64,000 nucleotides of DNA from Isoetes taiwanensis (GCA_021234155.1 JAJEKV010000027.1:14084993-14148992), one strand, 5' to 3'; positions 45,374-58,165 are shown, counted from the stretch's first letter. Made by a program: numbers and translations. The notes: a model not told the origin generated them from the letters alone.

Positions 45374-47463
45374 TCCAGCTTTTTGCAACAAGCAGGAGTG
45401 AAATAGATGTTTATATTCATCTATGGAATATGACATTTTAATCTCATGATTATGGATGGCCAACTTTCACTGTTGTAGGTTATACTGTAAATTTTTTTCT
45501 GTCTGTATGTTTACCAAGTTCGATGAGCACTTGTACTATATGCATTTCCCACTGTCAATCCTCAAGATTTCTTGACTTTTGGCCACCAAATTTCACGAGC
45601 CTTTCATTTGAGATTGTTTGTGACATTCGAGTGCTGAAGTGTTCCATGAGATACTGGATTGTGCTTGCTATAAAAGATATTTGGATTTTCAGGATAGCAA
45701 GTTTGAATTGAAAACTTCACATATGAACGGCCAGGCATATATTTAGCTTGTGAAAAGTCATGAATTTTTTGGAAATCTCATTCTGGGATTCATGAGCTCT
45801 AGGGATTTTGGTATGCTGGATCATGCTATAAAAGATATTTGGTAGTCCATTGCATTATCAAGATAGCAACTTCGAACTGAAAAACATAGACAAGCCTGTG
45901 TTTCACATATGATCATAAAGGCAGTGGCATGGAATGCTTAGCTTGTGACGGTTCGTTGATATTCTTAGAAATCTCATTTTGACATTGTCGAGCTCTAGGG
46001 ATCCGATTATTGTACATAAACATGCTATACAAGTTGTTATCTCTCTACAACTTATTTGTATCAGTCTCGAGTTGTACAGATCCATGCAAGTGAACGGATC
46101 ATTCCACCATTCGCCACATTTTCAATCCATCAGCTATATTGATAAATACCCTAAGCAAGAGCTGTGCAATGTATTTTCCTTTTCTCATATAATTCTTTGT
46201 AAAGCACCTTCTTCTTATTGAGGGCATGCTTAGAAAACCAAAATCACCTCCAATGACATTGAAGAGCCTGAGTTTTTTCTATTGTTCCAACGATACCCGT
46301 GTTTACTCTTGGGGCTCGCTGGTTGAATACAAAGTTACCCTGTTGTCACTCAGACCAGAGTATTCTTCTAAATCAATCTCAAACCTACAACTGACCTCTG
46401 ATTTATTTTCGTGAAAGATTGTTATGATATCCCTCTAATAAAATGGTTATGAGAACAAAGTTTTCACAAACAATTTGTCTCGCAAGTTCTCTCAAACCTA
46501 CAAACAATCTCTCTGAAATTTTTTGTACATATTTTTGTATTATGTCCTGTATCGAAACAGAAAGCAAAAATCGGGTAACTTTCCAGCAACAAGAAGGCTA
46601 CCATATCATGGCAAAGCTAAATGAGGTATGGGTAGTAATCATGTGCACATTTATAGTATAATAATAATGGTGGTGGTGTGGCATCATACACAGGACATGA
46701 TATAAAGTTACTACAGTTATCAGGCCTTTCAATCACTACCATGATGCTTCGCGCCTTCACGAGCAGGTGAGTGTTCTTGTATCACGTTTGAGTGGGCGCT
46801 TCCCTTTCTGCTTTGGGTGGACTGATGGACCCACCATCTGCTAACAAATTAGGGCAAACCACCAGGCTCCTATGGGAGTCTATGGCTTGCATTTCCAAGA
46901 GCTTTATTTTTCCTACTAGAAGCACTTATGAGATTAGATGACAGATAGTCTAAAGAGTATGTCACCTCTATAAAATAGATGTATCTTATAAGATTAAACC
47001 AGCTTTGCCTGGAGTGGGGTGAATAAGTCCCAAAAAGGGGCAGTACAAATCTTCAAAGTTTTTGAAATTCAATCCGCAATAGTAAGTATACAATAAAGAG
47101 ATTTTGCCAAGGTCAAGATTGAAAACAAGTTTTCACCTTTTCTTTCTGCAGTTGCTATAATGAGTCTTGAGCTCTATTCTGCAGAAGTTAGACCACTTCA
47201 ATGTAGCACGTTGTTAGATATTTTGGCAACCCGCACAGGGGAATGTCGTGGAATCCATGCTGGAATCTGAGCTCCAATATAAGTTGTAAACATACTTTAA
47301 CTGCGCCAAATCTCTTTTTCACAGTTTTTCCAAGAAGAAATCATTTACAATAATAGAGCTTTTTCATGTTAGCTCTTTATGACATGCTATACATAAGAAG
47401 AGAGCTTCAGGCTCAGGCCAAAAACGAGTGGGACTTTCATGGTATGGACAGGACTAACTGGGA
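45374..47463. other. Intergenic region between UROS and the kinase
   Basis: Within 45630-45960, the phrase GCTATAAAAGATATTTGG occurs twice (about 45668 and 45827), and related words (GATAGCAA, TCGAACTGAAAA) repeat around it, indicating an old local duplication. No coding motif was found. Bases before 47464 should include the kinase 3' UTR, but no clear polyadenylation signal stands out. Confidence 0.5.
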
Positions 47464-49783
47464 TTATTTCTCACAAGAAGACTGAGTATCATGTCCATTT
47501 CTGGGTGAAGACTTTACGGTGAGAATATGATGGTGGGAGTTCAGGCTGTTTATAACTCGAATATTTATGCACTGTTTGACAATGGGAACTAATGATTGTA
47601 CAACATCTGTCATGAAGGGACGATAATCTGCTTCAGGTTGAACACACATGGCAGCTATTGCCGCTACCTGTAATAGCACAGACGATTAAGTAAATTGCAT
47701 GAGGAGCAGCTTTGTTGTAAAAGATATTATATCTTACCTGAACTAATTCCTTCATTGCAAATTGTCCCTTGAGCGAGGGATCTACTATTTCCAGTAGCTT
47801 GCTTCTGTCGGTAAGGCGAGGCAGCGCCTGCCAGTAATGAGAATAATGTGAGTCTCTTCTAGTTTGTGGCACAGGCCATTCAAAGAAAACCATGGCTAGA
47901 CTACATTGCTCATCCATGACATTCTTTGTAGTTCAACCTTATTCCAAATATTGGCTTCTGTGTTATCAAGTACAGAAGCCAAAATTTCAAACTCGAATTA
48001 ACTAAATTGAGTTAGGAGAGATAAAGACCCAGGTGACAAGAACGCCCTCTCCTACTGGTCGTTTCATGTCCACAGGTTGACGGCCAGTTAGAAGCTCCAA
48101 GAGGACCACACCATAACTATAAACATCTGATTTTGTTGTTAAATGGCCTGTCAGAGCATATCTGCAACAGTGTGAACATAAATTAGCAAGCCTACATTTT
48201 CTTGCCATGATATGATGTCAACTTGCTGAAACTTACAAAGACAGAAATTGGCTTTGCAGCTGTGATTAGAAAGCTTCTCACTAATGACAAAAAATTCAGA
48301 AACTTCTCTCTACTAATGTCATGTATGAAGCTCTCACTTGGCAGAAAGTACTAACTTACTCTGGTGCAACATATCCTTGTGTGCCTAGAACACGAGTTGA
48401 AACATGGCCTCCAATCTTCTCAGATCCTAGCTTTGCCAAGCCAAAATCTGAAACTTTGGCATTAAAGTTCTGGTCCAGAAGAATATTGCTGCTCTTAAAG
48501 TCGCGATGAATTATTGGAGGAGTAACTAACTCATGCAGGTACTCAAGTCCCCTAGCAGCATCCAGTGCTATTCTCATTCGTGTTGCCCATTCAAGAACAT
48601 GAGACCTTTCATGGCCACCTGCACGCATGCAATACACAAGAGATTATGTTGTATGTCCTAACGAGCATATGCACCAAATTCACATGTTAAAAGCACTAAC
48701 CTTCAGAGTAGAGGTGCTCTTGGAGGTTGCCATTGCACATAAATTGATACACCAAAATCCTATGATTTTGATCCGCGCAGTAGCCAATAAGCTCAAGCAG
48801 ATACAAGGAATGCAATTTGCTAAGCATATCAACCTGCAAAATATTGATAGACAATTTTTTCAATTTCAATGCCCCTGCAACCAGGTTTGAGGGTTAAATT
48901 AGTCATTGGGAAAGGTAACACCTCCACTCTGAACTCTCTGTCTCCCTGCTTGCCATCTCTATCCAGATGCTTGATTGCAACCACCCTTCCATCAGGCAGG
49001 ACCCCACGATAAACCACACCAAAACCTCCTTGGCCTATTTCATTTGCAACACTAAAATTGTTGGTGGCATTCTGCATCTGCTTGTAGGTAAAAACCTGCG
49101 CTTCCATTGGAGTTGTGCTTACTGTTGTAAGCATGAATTGGTTGGTGAGTGTAGTGCCTTCTGAACAGCATAAGATACAACCGTTTGTATCAGGTATTAA
49201 CATTACATATTTCCCACAAAAACTACTGTTATCAGATTTTATCACACATGGATATGAACTTCATAAACTAGCGTTGGCGTCAGAGGTAATGGACTTAAGA
49301 ACAAGTGTTAGGCCAACTTATAGACCAATTTGCAAAAGCTTTCTTCCCTTCCTAAAGCTGCTGAAGTATTTAGTTTAAATATGTGAACAGTTAGTAGCAG
49401 TGTTTTCAGAAGTTCAGTTATAGAGCAAATGTAACAGTTTTTCAGAAGCCAATTATAGACATGGAAAGTTCAACATGGAAATTGGGAATTACTTGTTTAG
49501 ATACAAGCGAAAAATGCCAGATTTTGTAGGACTTACGACTTCCAGAAGACCTCGTTTTTCTTCGATGCCGGAGATAGCAGCAGTACCCAAATGCTCCAAG
49601 CAAAGCAATTAATGCAGTAGAGGCAATCACAATGGCAACAATTACTGCAATGCTGGTCCTAGAATCCTCTTCAATTATCTGCGATGGTGGAGTTATCGAC
49701 ATAACAGCAGAGTCTGGCGGTGCGAAGCTTCCAGCCATGTTCAAGGCTTTGAATGCCGGATTTCCGAGCCTACTACTCTTCAA
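47464..49783 (-). CDS. Receptor-like protein kinase with one membrane span (7 exons)
   Basis: The exons on the minus strand are 49783-49537, 49160-48922, 48833-48701, 48618-48360, 48161-48029, 47827-47738 and 47667-47464. All introns have GT...AG ends and the 1305 bases join in frame to 434 residues. A short N-terminal part is followed by a hydrophobic span (about residues 46-70) and a basic CYLRHRRK stop-transfer. The Ser/Thr kinase domain has the P-loop [11 protein letters not shown] (125-135), Lys146 in AIK, HRD at 244-246, DFG at 264-266 and APE at 291-293, so it should be active. The sequence closely resembles the group of Arabidopsis At3g58690, for example [17 protein letters not shown] near the end. 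There is no large ectodomain, so the ligand is unknown. ATG at 49738 (MAGSFAPP) is an alternative start. Confidence 0.93.
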
Positions 49784-52534
49784 GACTAATTCTTATTCTC
49801 ATTGTGGTTCGATAAATCCTAGACCCACATGGCCAAAACAAAACAGAAGGCATAAAAACAGAAACGGGAACGAATCTAGCCCTCAAGGACGCAACAAAGC
49901 AAATGGGTATGTCGAACGGAATTTGAAGACGGCCAATCTGACCCAGAAGAACAAAACCCAATGAAATGGGTAAATTTTGGAGAAAAAAGTGAGAAACAGT
50001 CCAACCCACAAGGCCAAATAGTGGGATAGATCACAAACGGGCAAACACGTAGCAGATTTTTCAATGCCAATCCGGTTTCATGTGCAGATGTAAGATCCGA
50101 GACCGGATGCTGCACGTGAAAGGCTAGTGTGACAAAAGGGGGCCCAAATGCAAAACTAGCCTTACAAGATCACAGATTTTGAGGTTCAAGACAGAGCATT
50201 TGGCACCAGATTTGATGCCAAATCACGGCTTCAATTCCTTGATCGGACCCAAATTTGTCATTTGGGAATGCATGGCATTGGGGATCGAGATGGCAGAATA
50301 GTAGATTCACGTCTTTTCTTCAAGTACTGGGCTATAGGAGAGACCCCACCGGAGCTGGAAATCCATAGCCACGGCAAAAATCATGGATTTATTCAAAATG
50401 CTACCGGATTTCTTATGGTCAAGCAAAACCCAATTCAATATGCTAAAGCAAAAACTGGAAACAGGAAGGAAAAGACGCCAACGAAGGGGTTGAGGAGAGG
50501 CGGACAAAAAAAAGGCTCTTCCGGCAGACAGAGCTGCGGTTGGCTTGTAGCAGAAAAGAAAAAGGTGCTGTCCCGGCAGAATTTGGCAGGTTGGATTGAA
50601 GAAGAAAGCTTGGAAATGGATTAGGAAGCTCAAAGTAGAGACAGATCAAGGAATTGTTTGTCCACTGCTCTGTGCTTGCGTAAATCAGAGGATTTTTTTT
50701 GGCAACAGAAGTAAACAGTTAGAAGAGGGTACTCTGTGTTCAGACAGGACAAAGGCTGCATAAGATTTAAGAGGGATGAGAAACAGGAAGGGTTTATTAT
50801 TGCTGCTTTATTTTTTTACAGATTATCTATGGTCTTTTATTTCCTTTATTTTTTCCAAGATTATCTATGGTCTTTTATGTCCTTTTTCTTCTAGGTCTTC
50901 CAAAATAAGGTGTTCCACCACATGATATGGTATTCCAAGAAAATGGTCTTCATTCATTTCTCATCTACTTTGTTACTTATATAAGTCCTTTTTCTTTCAT
51001 GTTCTTTTTTGCCTCTTCTATTCCACTTGCCCATGTTCCCAAGCTCATCTCATAAAATATCATTCACATGAATTGTGGTCACTTTCTTCGAGATCACCAT
51101 AGATGTGGACGGGCATGTAGTGTTCGATCCTTCTTATCATTCCATCATGTGAATTGCTTTTCAACACTGACCCTGTCTTCAAATCTTCCCTCTCTTCCTC
51201 CCTGTCCAATTCCTTCCTTCTTTGGGACCAGACTATAAACATCAACACTAGACATTGCAATAACAGTCCCCATCACTCTCTTTTGCAGAATTTGCATGCT
51301 TAATTGAAGCCTTTGAATTGATTGAAAATGAATATTGTAGATTTGTTTATTCTTTTCCTTTGCCTCATGTCTAGTGTGAGGACTCCACACTTCTAAACTA
51401 GTATAATTGTGATCATATCATTGATTTCACATTAAATGCATGTCTTACATCTCTGAGACCTGATTTTTCTTCATCAAATGTATTAATGACCATTTTGCCC
51501 CCCAGCCTAAAGTCCAACTGAGAAAGAAAAAAATGGAGTAAATTCTTCTTGATTGACTTTGAATTGTTTTGGTGTTTACTTTGAATAGAATAGCATATTA
51601 ACATGTCCTTAGTCCTGATCAACAAATCACCAATTCCAAGGAAGATTATCTTTGTAGAGGGAGAACTCGTCCCTAATCATGCATCCAGTGCACGTGTTTT
51701 TATTGTTTATCTTGGCAGGTGACCAAAGGATTTATGCTGAACCTTTGCTGATGACCTCATTTTGCCCTTGAGACATGCAACATATCATTGCCAAGTGTGT
51801 ACGCAGTCTTTACTCTTTCCTTTGCTCTTCCAATGGAAATAAAATTTTCATCTCTAACTATTATATGACCATAGTAGTCTACTCTCCTTAGAGTACAATG
51901 TAGCCGTGCCAACCCCCTCCAGTTGCAACAAAAATATAGTTTGTAAGGTTTGATATTCCACTTGGAGATCAACTTGAACATCTCCTTTAACCAAAACCTC
52001 TATGTATGCGCCAACTCCAACTAGAAAGTTTACTCTTTATAGCTTTTCGTATACTTTTCTAAGAATATATCTTTACAATCTTTTTAGAGAATAAAACCTT
52101 AATATTTATGTCTTGACTTACTCTCGTAGCATTAGAACAAGAAAATTGTAGGACATTCATCTACTCCCATAGATTACCTACCAAAAGATTAATTTTGGCA
52201 ACACATATTATATGATCATCCTAGGTCTACATGCTCCTAGGTACTCGCACTTTTTTGGATCTCCTTTCACAAACCACCAAATTTTATTCATGTAGATTAG
52301 GCTTTATCAACTACCAAAGTGTTGTATATAGTAGATAGAAAATAGAGTATTGTCATGTTATAACTGCGAAATAGCAAGGCTATCACGTAATTTAGTATAA
52401 AACCACGAAGGAACTTTGTGAATTTGGGTCATTCTTTCGGGAAAGCCACTATCAACATGTAAGCCATGAAGCCTTAGTATTGGCAATGGTTGTCAATGTT
52501 CTTGATTTGTTCCCAAAAGATCTACATTGCGCTA
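49784..52534. other. Upstream of the kinase and intergenic; no gene recognised
   Basis: The first several hundred bases are probably the kinase leader and promoter. A 120-codon plus-strand frame at 50262-50624 faces a 108-codon frame on the other strand and has no motif. CCAAGATTATCTATGGTCTT and AGATTATCTATGGTCTTTTA recur near 50820-50880. The rest is AT-rich with short frames. Confidence 0.45.
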
Positions 52535-52679
52535 TAATGAGGTTTGCAGGAATGACTTATTCTACTTAGTCAATTCTGATGGATTAAAACCTAAAAGCAG
52601 TAGGTACAATGAGATTTGTGAGGACCATTTATTCATCCTACTTAGTCAATTTAGATGGATTGAAACTCAAAGCAGTAGG
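52535..52679. repeat. Tandem duplication, about 72-bp unit
   Basis: Two adjacent units share ATGAGRTTTG, CTACTTAGTCAATT, GATGGATT and AAAGCAGTAGG. The second has a few substitutions. Confidence 0.75.
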
Positions 52680-53184
52680 GCAAAGCCCTGTTAGTTGGTG
52701 TAGCTTGAAATTGATGAATAGTCGATATGTGGAAAATTCACCCTAAGTGATAAGGTTTGTGTGGAAACTTATGTCTGAACATAAAAGATGGTCAAGCTCA
52801 CAGGCTTGGTCTATGGGGAGGAAAGTTATACCAAAAAAGCCATTGGCCAGTGTTTTTTTTTTTTCATAGTTATTTGTAATAAAGAACTGATTTTTGTTGC
52901 CATTTACATTTGGTGTGCAATCTTTTTTTTTTAAGGACAAAAAGAAGTTTATCAATCAAAAGTAAACATTACAAGATGTAAGTATCTCATTTATCTGTGT
53001 AAGCACAAGAAAATACTCCCGAAACACAAACATGAAGCAATATGTGCTTACTCCAGCATAGGAAACTAATAATAATAAGAATTAAATTGAAGATACTGGA
53101 TCCAAATATGGCCTCTTACTTATAAGCCATTAATATTTTAGCCCGGGTTACAGCAATAACAATACAAACAGGTGAATAAATGTC

Positions 53185-53396
53185 TTGAAGTGCAGCCTAC
53201 GACGCTCCCGGTTGTCACAAGAAGGAGTTTTCAAGCAGGAAGCTCGGTTAAAAGTGGAAAGAGAGAACCTTGAAAAGGAAAAGAGTGTCCTGATGGGAAC
53301 AACATCAAGTCAGGACAATATAGATGGAACCTTGGAGATTACTATAAGTGGTGAGACGTACAGACGCCTAATATTTTCAAAAACAAAGAAGTAAGA
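53185..53396 (+). other. Exon-like segment, coiled-coil-type sequence, unknown protein
   Basis: The frame follows an acceptor-like CTTGAAGTGCAG and runs to a GTAAGA donor-like site near 53391. It reads KQEARLKVERENLEKEKSVL, with a heptad-like pattern of charged residues, and then a segment ending GETYRRLIFSKTK. It could be one exon of a larger gene or a captured fragment. I do not recognise the family. Confidence 0.3.
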
Positions 53397-53399
53397 GGT

Positions 53400-54105
53400 G
53401 ATTTTTCTATCAGCATATGAATCAGTGCAATATTCATTAATTTTCCATGTTGATAACTAATTTATCATGTATATATCAAACTTGGCAGAAAACTAATCGA
53501 AATATTTGTATACATCATGATGGTTGTTTGCTTCCAATCATCTTAAAATAACTTGCTCAACTTTGAGCTCGTGCGATCCCTAGCCAGTCAATTTCTTGCA
53601 TCCTCTCAGGCCTGTTCTTACCTGATATTGATCCACAGAAAAATAGTTTTATTTGGATAAAAATTATGCTGATAAAAATATAATTTATAATAGCTATCAA
53701 AGTTAATACCAGAATGCTTAGTAAATACCAAAAATGACAGTCATTAACTAATTCATTTAGAAAATGCTCTTACAATTCATGTGATACGAAATAACAGGTC
53801 AATATCCAGTGCCTAATATTCTAGACATCCAAACCCTTCTAAAAATATTAGTGTCTCAATAATACTGCCAAAACTAATTTTCAAAATCCACACAAGTACA
53901 TCAGCTACTTTACAAAAGACAGCCCCATAAGGTTCGGGAATGATCCCCTCCCCCCCCCCCCCTCCCTTTTTGGTGACTAAAAAGGTTATCTTTTTTGTAC
54001 AGGCCTTGGTTGCCAAGGTCTGTTTTTGGGATGCCCATGCGAGGGACATGCTTTCTAGACTGATAATCAGCATTTTAGAACACATAGTAGATTTACATTG
54101 TGCTT
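53400..54105. other. No gene; contains a long C-run
   Basis: AT-rich DNA. At 53945-53971 a nearly pure run of C with two T interruptions occurs, which as G on the minus strand could fold into a G-quadruplex. Confidence 0.5.
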
Positions 54106-54420
54106 GGACTTTTGGTCTAATGGTAACACGCTAGTCCTAATGCAACTACTATGTCTTGAGTTCAAGACTGTCCAGAGTCGCACTATGATTATATCTTGAG
54201 TTCAAAGTATCCAGAGTCGCACAATTTCAAATATGATTATATGTCATTAACCAACGGCCACATATTATTAGCTTTCTGTATTTCAGCGAAAACTAGGAAA
54301 AGACAAGGTTTCTCATAAATAATAGACAACCACACATGACAAGATATCCCACAACTAATGGTAATACACTAGTCCTAGAACAAATATATCTTGAGTTCAA
54401 GACTGCTTAGAGTCACACAA
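54106..54420 (+). mobile_element. tRNA-derived SINE-like heads, two tandem copies
   Basis: TGGTCTAATGG (54113-54123) and GAGTTCAAGAC (54158-54168) match the A box and B box of RNA polymerase III promoters at tRNA-like spacing, as in plant SINEs. A second, weaker copy has ACTAATGGTAATACACTAGT and the same GAGTTCAAGAC at 54392-54402. The sequence around them does not fold as a tRNA, so a tRNA gene is unlikely. Poly(A) ends or target duplications were not seen. Confidence 0.5.
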
Positions 54421-54487
54421 TTTAAAATATAATTATATGTTATTAACCAACGACCACAGAGTATTTAGCTTTCTGGATTTCGGCCGA

Positions 54488-54709
54488 AACTAGTAAAAGA
54501 CAAGATCTCTCATAAATAATAAACAACCATACATGACAAGATATCCCAATATCTTGAAGTTGCTCCTCGCAAAACTTAACCCACTCTTTGTTGGCAGTAA
54601 CTAGTAAAAGACAAGATCTCTCATAAATAATAAACAACCATACATGACAAGATATTCCAATATCTTGAAGTTGCTCCTCACAAAACTTAACCCACTCTTT
54701 GTTGGCAGT
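54488..54709. repeat. Tandem duplication, 111-bp unit
   Basis: AACTAGTAAAAGACAAGATC begins both units, at 54488 and 54599, and both end in CTTTGTTGGCAGTA. Only a few bases differ, so this duplication is recent. An older partial copy of the same unit lies near 54290-54350. Confidence 0.9.
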
Positions 54710-55254
54710 ATAGGCAGCCTCTTAAGAAAAACTGGTGGTGTTGCGATGCTAGTACATGGCAACATTTAGATTTTTCGTCCACCTACCTATATAATGATAG
54801 ATGCTTTTCAAAAAGGTACAAGTAGACCATCTCCTGTTGGACCTGCCGCTGATGCAAATGTTAATATTGCTGCTAATGCTACTGCAAATGCTAACGTTGT
54901 TACTGTTGCAACCTCCAGGGCAGCTGCAGTTGCTACGACTTCGAAGGCAACAACTGCAACTGACACAACAATCACATGAACACAGAATGCTGCCACTGTC
55001 AATAGGAATTTTTCCTGTGTATGGTCTCTTAGAATTGTTGGGGTTTTTTACACAGAAAGAAATAGCTTGAACTCCATAGTCAAGGATGTAGATTTCATTT
55101 TTCTTATGGAAACATGAGAGGGAATACGCTGGTTGGAGGTTAGTGGTTCTGCCAGGATATCAAAACTATTCATATTTATAAATGCACATCCAAATGGGGC
55201 CATTGCGATATAGCTTGTTACAAAACATCATTGACAGCTTTAGTTTCCTTGCAC

Positions 55255-55560
55255 AAGACAGATAGACACAATTGATGCATGTGGATACGGATGCATATTA
55301 TACACATGTCAATTCAAACTTCTATCAAGGCATTCAGATGTGGATAGATTGGATCCATTTGTCTATTTATATGATGATATACAACAACACAAGCAATTGG
55401 GCCATGTTATACTGGAAGGAGATTTTAATGCACATACACCTGCAACTCAATTGACAAGGTGCAATCATTTGTTCGAGGACATGCCACAATTCCAAACAAT
55501 CCTATGGCCATGCACATCAGTAGATGGATAAATAAATATGTATGCAGGTGCACTGTTGTG
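55255..55560 (+). mobile_element. LINE endonuclease domain relic
   Basis: The plus-strand frame at 55340-55531 contains GHVILEGDFNAHTP, the GDFNxHT motif of the apurinic-like endonuclease that nicks target DNA in LINEs, preceded by PFVYLYDDIQQHKQL. No RT follows on this strand. The next recognisable sequence is an aldolase exon. Confidence 0.6.
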
Positions 55561-55698
55561 AACATTTGAACATCAGATTTGGCCTGTTATGCAGCAATAT
55601 CTCAGGTCAGTTATTGGAAAAAATAACCAAGTTTTGCATTTCTTCACTCCACTATTTCTTATGTGGTATTGTTTGAAAGCTGAACCTTGCCTTTTCAG

Positions 55699-55892
55699 GA
55701 CAATGGTTTGGTTCCTAGTGTTTGAGCCTAAAATTCTTCTACATGGATATTCTCTTTAAGGGCATCCTTCTGAAGCCAAGCATGGTTATGCTCGGTGTTG
55801 AAGCCAAGGAAAGGGTCACTCCTAAGTCAGTAGCAGCATACACCCTTAATTTGTTAAAGAGGAGGGTGTCACTATCTGTTCTTGGAATTATG
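55699..55892 (+). pseudogene. Fructose-bisphosphate aldolase exon fragment (plastid type), plus strand
   Basis: After a TTTTCAG acceptor the sequence reads DNGLVPSV and, one base out of frame, EPKILLHG. An in-frame stretch then gives LFKGILLKPSMVMLGVEAKE and later VAAYTLNLLKRRV, up to GIM before a GTGAGT donor. In class I aldolases of plants these are the NGLVPIVEPEILLDG and EGILLKPSMVTPG segments, the latter containing the Schiff-base lysine region. About 25 residues between the two blocks are missing and VPPAVPGIM has become VSLSVLGIM. It is a broken exon with its splice sites kept. Confidence 0.8.
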
Positions 55893-56175
55893 GTGAGTAC
55901 CATTCTTGTCCTTGCATGAGCTAATAACCAGAAAATCACTCTATTATTCAATCAAAAAGAAGAAACATAGAGATAACTATCATTGGCCAATTTGATTATT
56001 GGCCTACTTAATTGTTCTAGAATCTTGGACTCCATGGATCCACCTGTTGATCTTCCTTTTCTTCTTGCCAGCAGATGGAGGATTTCCAACATGTGATGAC
56101 TGTGATTGTCTTGGGTATATGGAGCAAATCCTTACAACATTTGTTCAAATCCTTACAACATTTGATGTGTGTATT

Positions 56176-56389
56176 GTATCACATCCATATGGTAGAGCAT
56201 ATTGGGATCATCAGGAACCTTCATGCCATGTTTCTTTACAGTAGTAGTAATTACCTGGGCTATTTCAGTAAGAAGGCTCCTAGTTGGATGCTTGAATCCA
56301 TAAAGAGGGGTGCCAAAAAGAAATATGGCCAATGCAAACGCCATAAATCCTGCAGCTATACCAAATCCCCATGACCAACCAACGTTATC
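56176..56389 (-). pseudogene. NPF (NRT1/PTR) transporter exon fragment
   Basis: After an acceptor-like TCTATGTGCAG the minus-strand frame reads DNVGWSWGFGIAAGFMAFAL, then IFLFGTPLYG, then a loop with LLTEIAQVITTTVKKHGMKVP and DDPNMLY. This is the membrane span and following cytosolic loop typical of proton-coupled peptide/nitrate transporters (DNxGWGWGFGIP...LGTPLYR...ARVxxAAxRK). Only this exon is present, and no other NPF part was recognised within several kilobases. Confidence 0.75.
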
Positions 56390-56988
56390 CTGCACATAGA
56401 CTAGCAGAATTACAAAGCTAGGTGTGTTAATGTATAATTTTGTTACAAAAATCATCCTGCCTTGATGTTCCAAATTAATCACGTGGTGATAGATGTGAAT
56501 AAAGCAAGTTAGCAATGTATAAATTGTACCTGTTATAGGGTTACTTGACTGACGTTTACAAACTTAAATACCACAGATCGAAACACACTGGAAAGGAATC
56601 AGAACTACTTGAATGGCAAAGTATTCAATACCGTAGATGAAGAATGGAATCTTGCAAGAGCTGCATGCATCTTACTTCAGATATGATTAGGGGACAGTGC
56701 TAGCCAGGAAAGGAGCATCTGTGCAGGATGACCCACAACACTAAGGGCATAGAGTATCTTCTCAAGAATTTCTTTCACAATCTTTTCTTTAATAGTGTTT
56801 CCATATCTACCATTGCAGCATCAGAAAGTGAAGAGCTTACCTCTCCTTCGAATTGCATGGATTTGAGCTCAATCTATTGCCCATTTAAGTTAATAAAAGC
56901 AAGTAAAACGCCAGAATGGAGAGCCATTGCCATCCACCCAGCCGCCTTGATGATCAATGTGGGCATCCAAGGAAAATGCGATGGGGCC

Positions 56989-57104
56989 AAGCACTAAGTT
57001 TTGAAGAGCTCGTGCATAAGAATATGATACATGCCAGGAGTTAGGGTTTTGGTTCATTGCATTCAAGTTCAATAAGCTTCCACTTTAGACTGACCTCCAG
57101 ATAG
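56989..57104 (-). pseudogene. Fructose-bisphosphate aldolase exon fragment, minus strand
   Basis: The minus-strand sequence reads LSGGQSKVEA and, after a one-base frame change, LNLNAMNQNPNSWHVSYSYA followed by RALQNLVL. This directly continues, in an aldolase protein, the exon found on the plus strand at 55699-55892 (GIM, then FLSGGQSEVEATLNLNAMNQ). The two consecutive pieces are thus inverted relative to each other and lie 1.1 kb apart. Confidence 0.8.
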
Positions 57105-58165
57105 GAACTTCCTTAAGAAAACAACAGATAGCAATGCAATAATGAAAAATAAGTTGCATGTCACAAATTGAGTCACTTGTCATTATAATTTGATTAGAGG
57201 TAGGTTTGACAACTTCGGATCAAATTCTATTAGATTATTGTGATAATCGATTGTAGATTATTATCATGAACTCCCATTGTTGATTTGGATATTTATGTAT
57301 GCATTCTGTAATAGTAGCAAAGTGCAGCAATACGACTCTTGATAAATAGAGCCAATACTTGATAGTCAAAGGATCATAAACATTTTAAGCTACACGATAG
57401 TCAATTGCCCTATGATGGAAAGGGATCATGGACATTTTAGGCTACATGATAGTCAATTGTCCTATGAATCCATCATGGTAGTCAATTGCCCTCTGAATCC
57501 ATCATATTGCATGTATCTTCCATGGTTAGCAAAGCAATCCAAAAGGGGTATTGGCCTGTCCATGTTGTGGATTTGCTTCTCAGAAATGAGATCTATTGAT
57601 TCTAATTTTTGTGCATGGAGATGAGGCCTTTATTTGTCTGACTTAAATTTTCAAAGCAAAAGATAGCTCTGTTATATGCAGCCTAGTTTGTTCTATTGGT
57701 CCAATGTGGCAAAATGTAAAAATGCTTCTTCTTTAGCTATGACAAAATAGGTACCTGGCATTCACTTAAAAACATGACAAATCCTATATCGTTTACATCA
57801 CAATATTAAATTTCTTAGAAAGGCTTTGAGCAAGTTTACAATGCCTCAAAAATATTCAATGGTCTTTACTAATTATTATGAAATTATCTTTACTTTCACT
57901 TTTCTTCTTCAGTTCTATGAATTAACCTCCAGAACTTGTGAAATCTGAGAACTTCTGGGCTATGAAAACGAATCCTTATGTTTATACCATTCAAAATACT
58001 CCAAACCGAACAATCCAATGCAAAACAACCAAATAAAACACATGCAAACACACTCTCGAGTCATCAAAGGGCAACCCTTCGTGTGCAGCACCTTATTTTA
58101 TTTGTTAGAGGGAAAAAAGCATCTTAGATCCATATGCATCCAACGACCCTTGTAAGGAAGGTGAG
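57105..58165. other. No gene; short imperfect tandem repeats
   Basis: GATAGTCAATTG(C/T)CCTATGA-type words occur three times near 57395-57495. No coding motif is seen. Confidence 0.5.

Noticed and set aside
50262-50624. 120-codon plus-strand frame
   Set aside because: It faces a 108-codon frame on the opposite strand, in the likely promoter or leader of the kinase gene. Neither has a motif.
54113-54168. Possible tRNA gene
   Set aside because: A and B boxes are present, but the acceptor stem and anticodon arm cannot be paired. A SINE head is a better explanation.
54794-54979. Ala/Thr-rich 61-codon frame
   Set aside because: Its composition comes from a degenerate GCN/ACN-like repeat, and all frames over it are open. 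There is no sign of a real gene.
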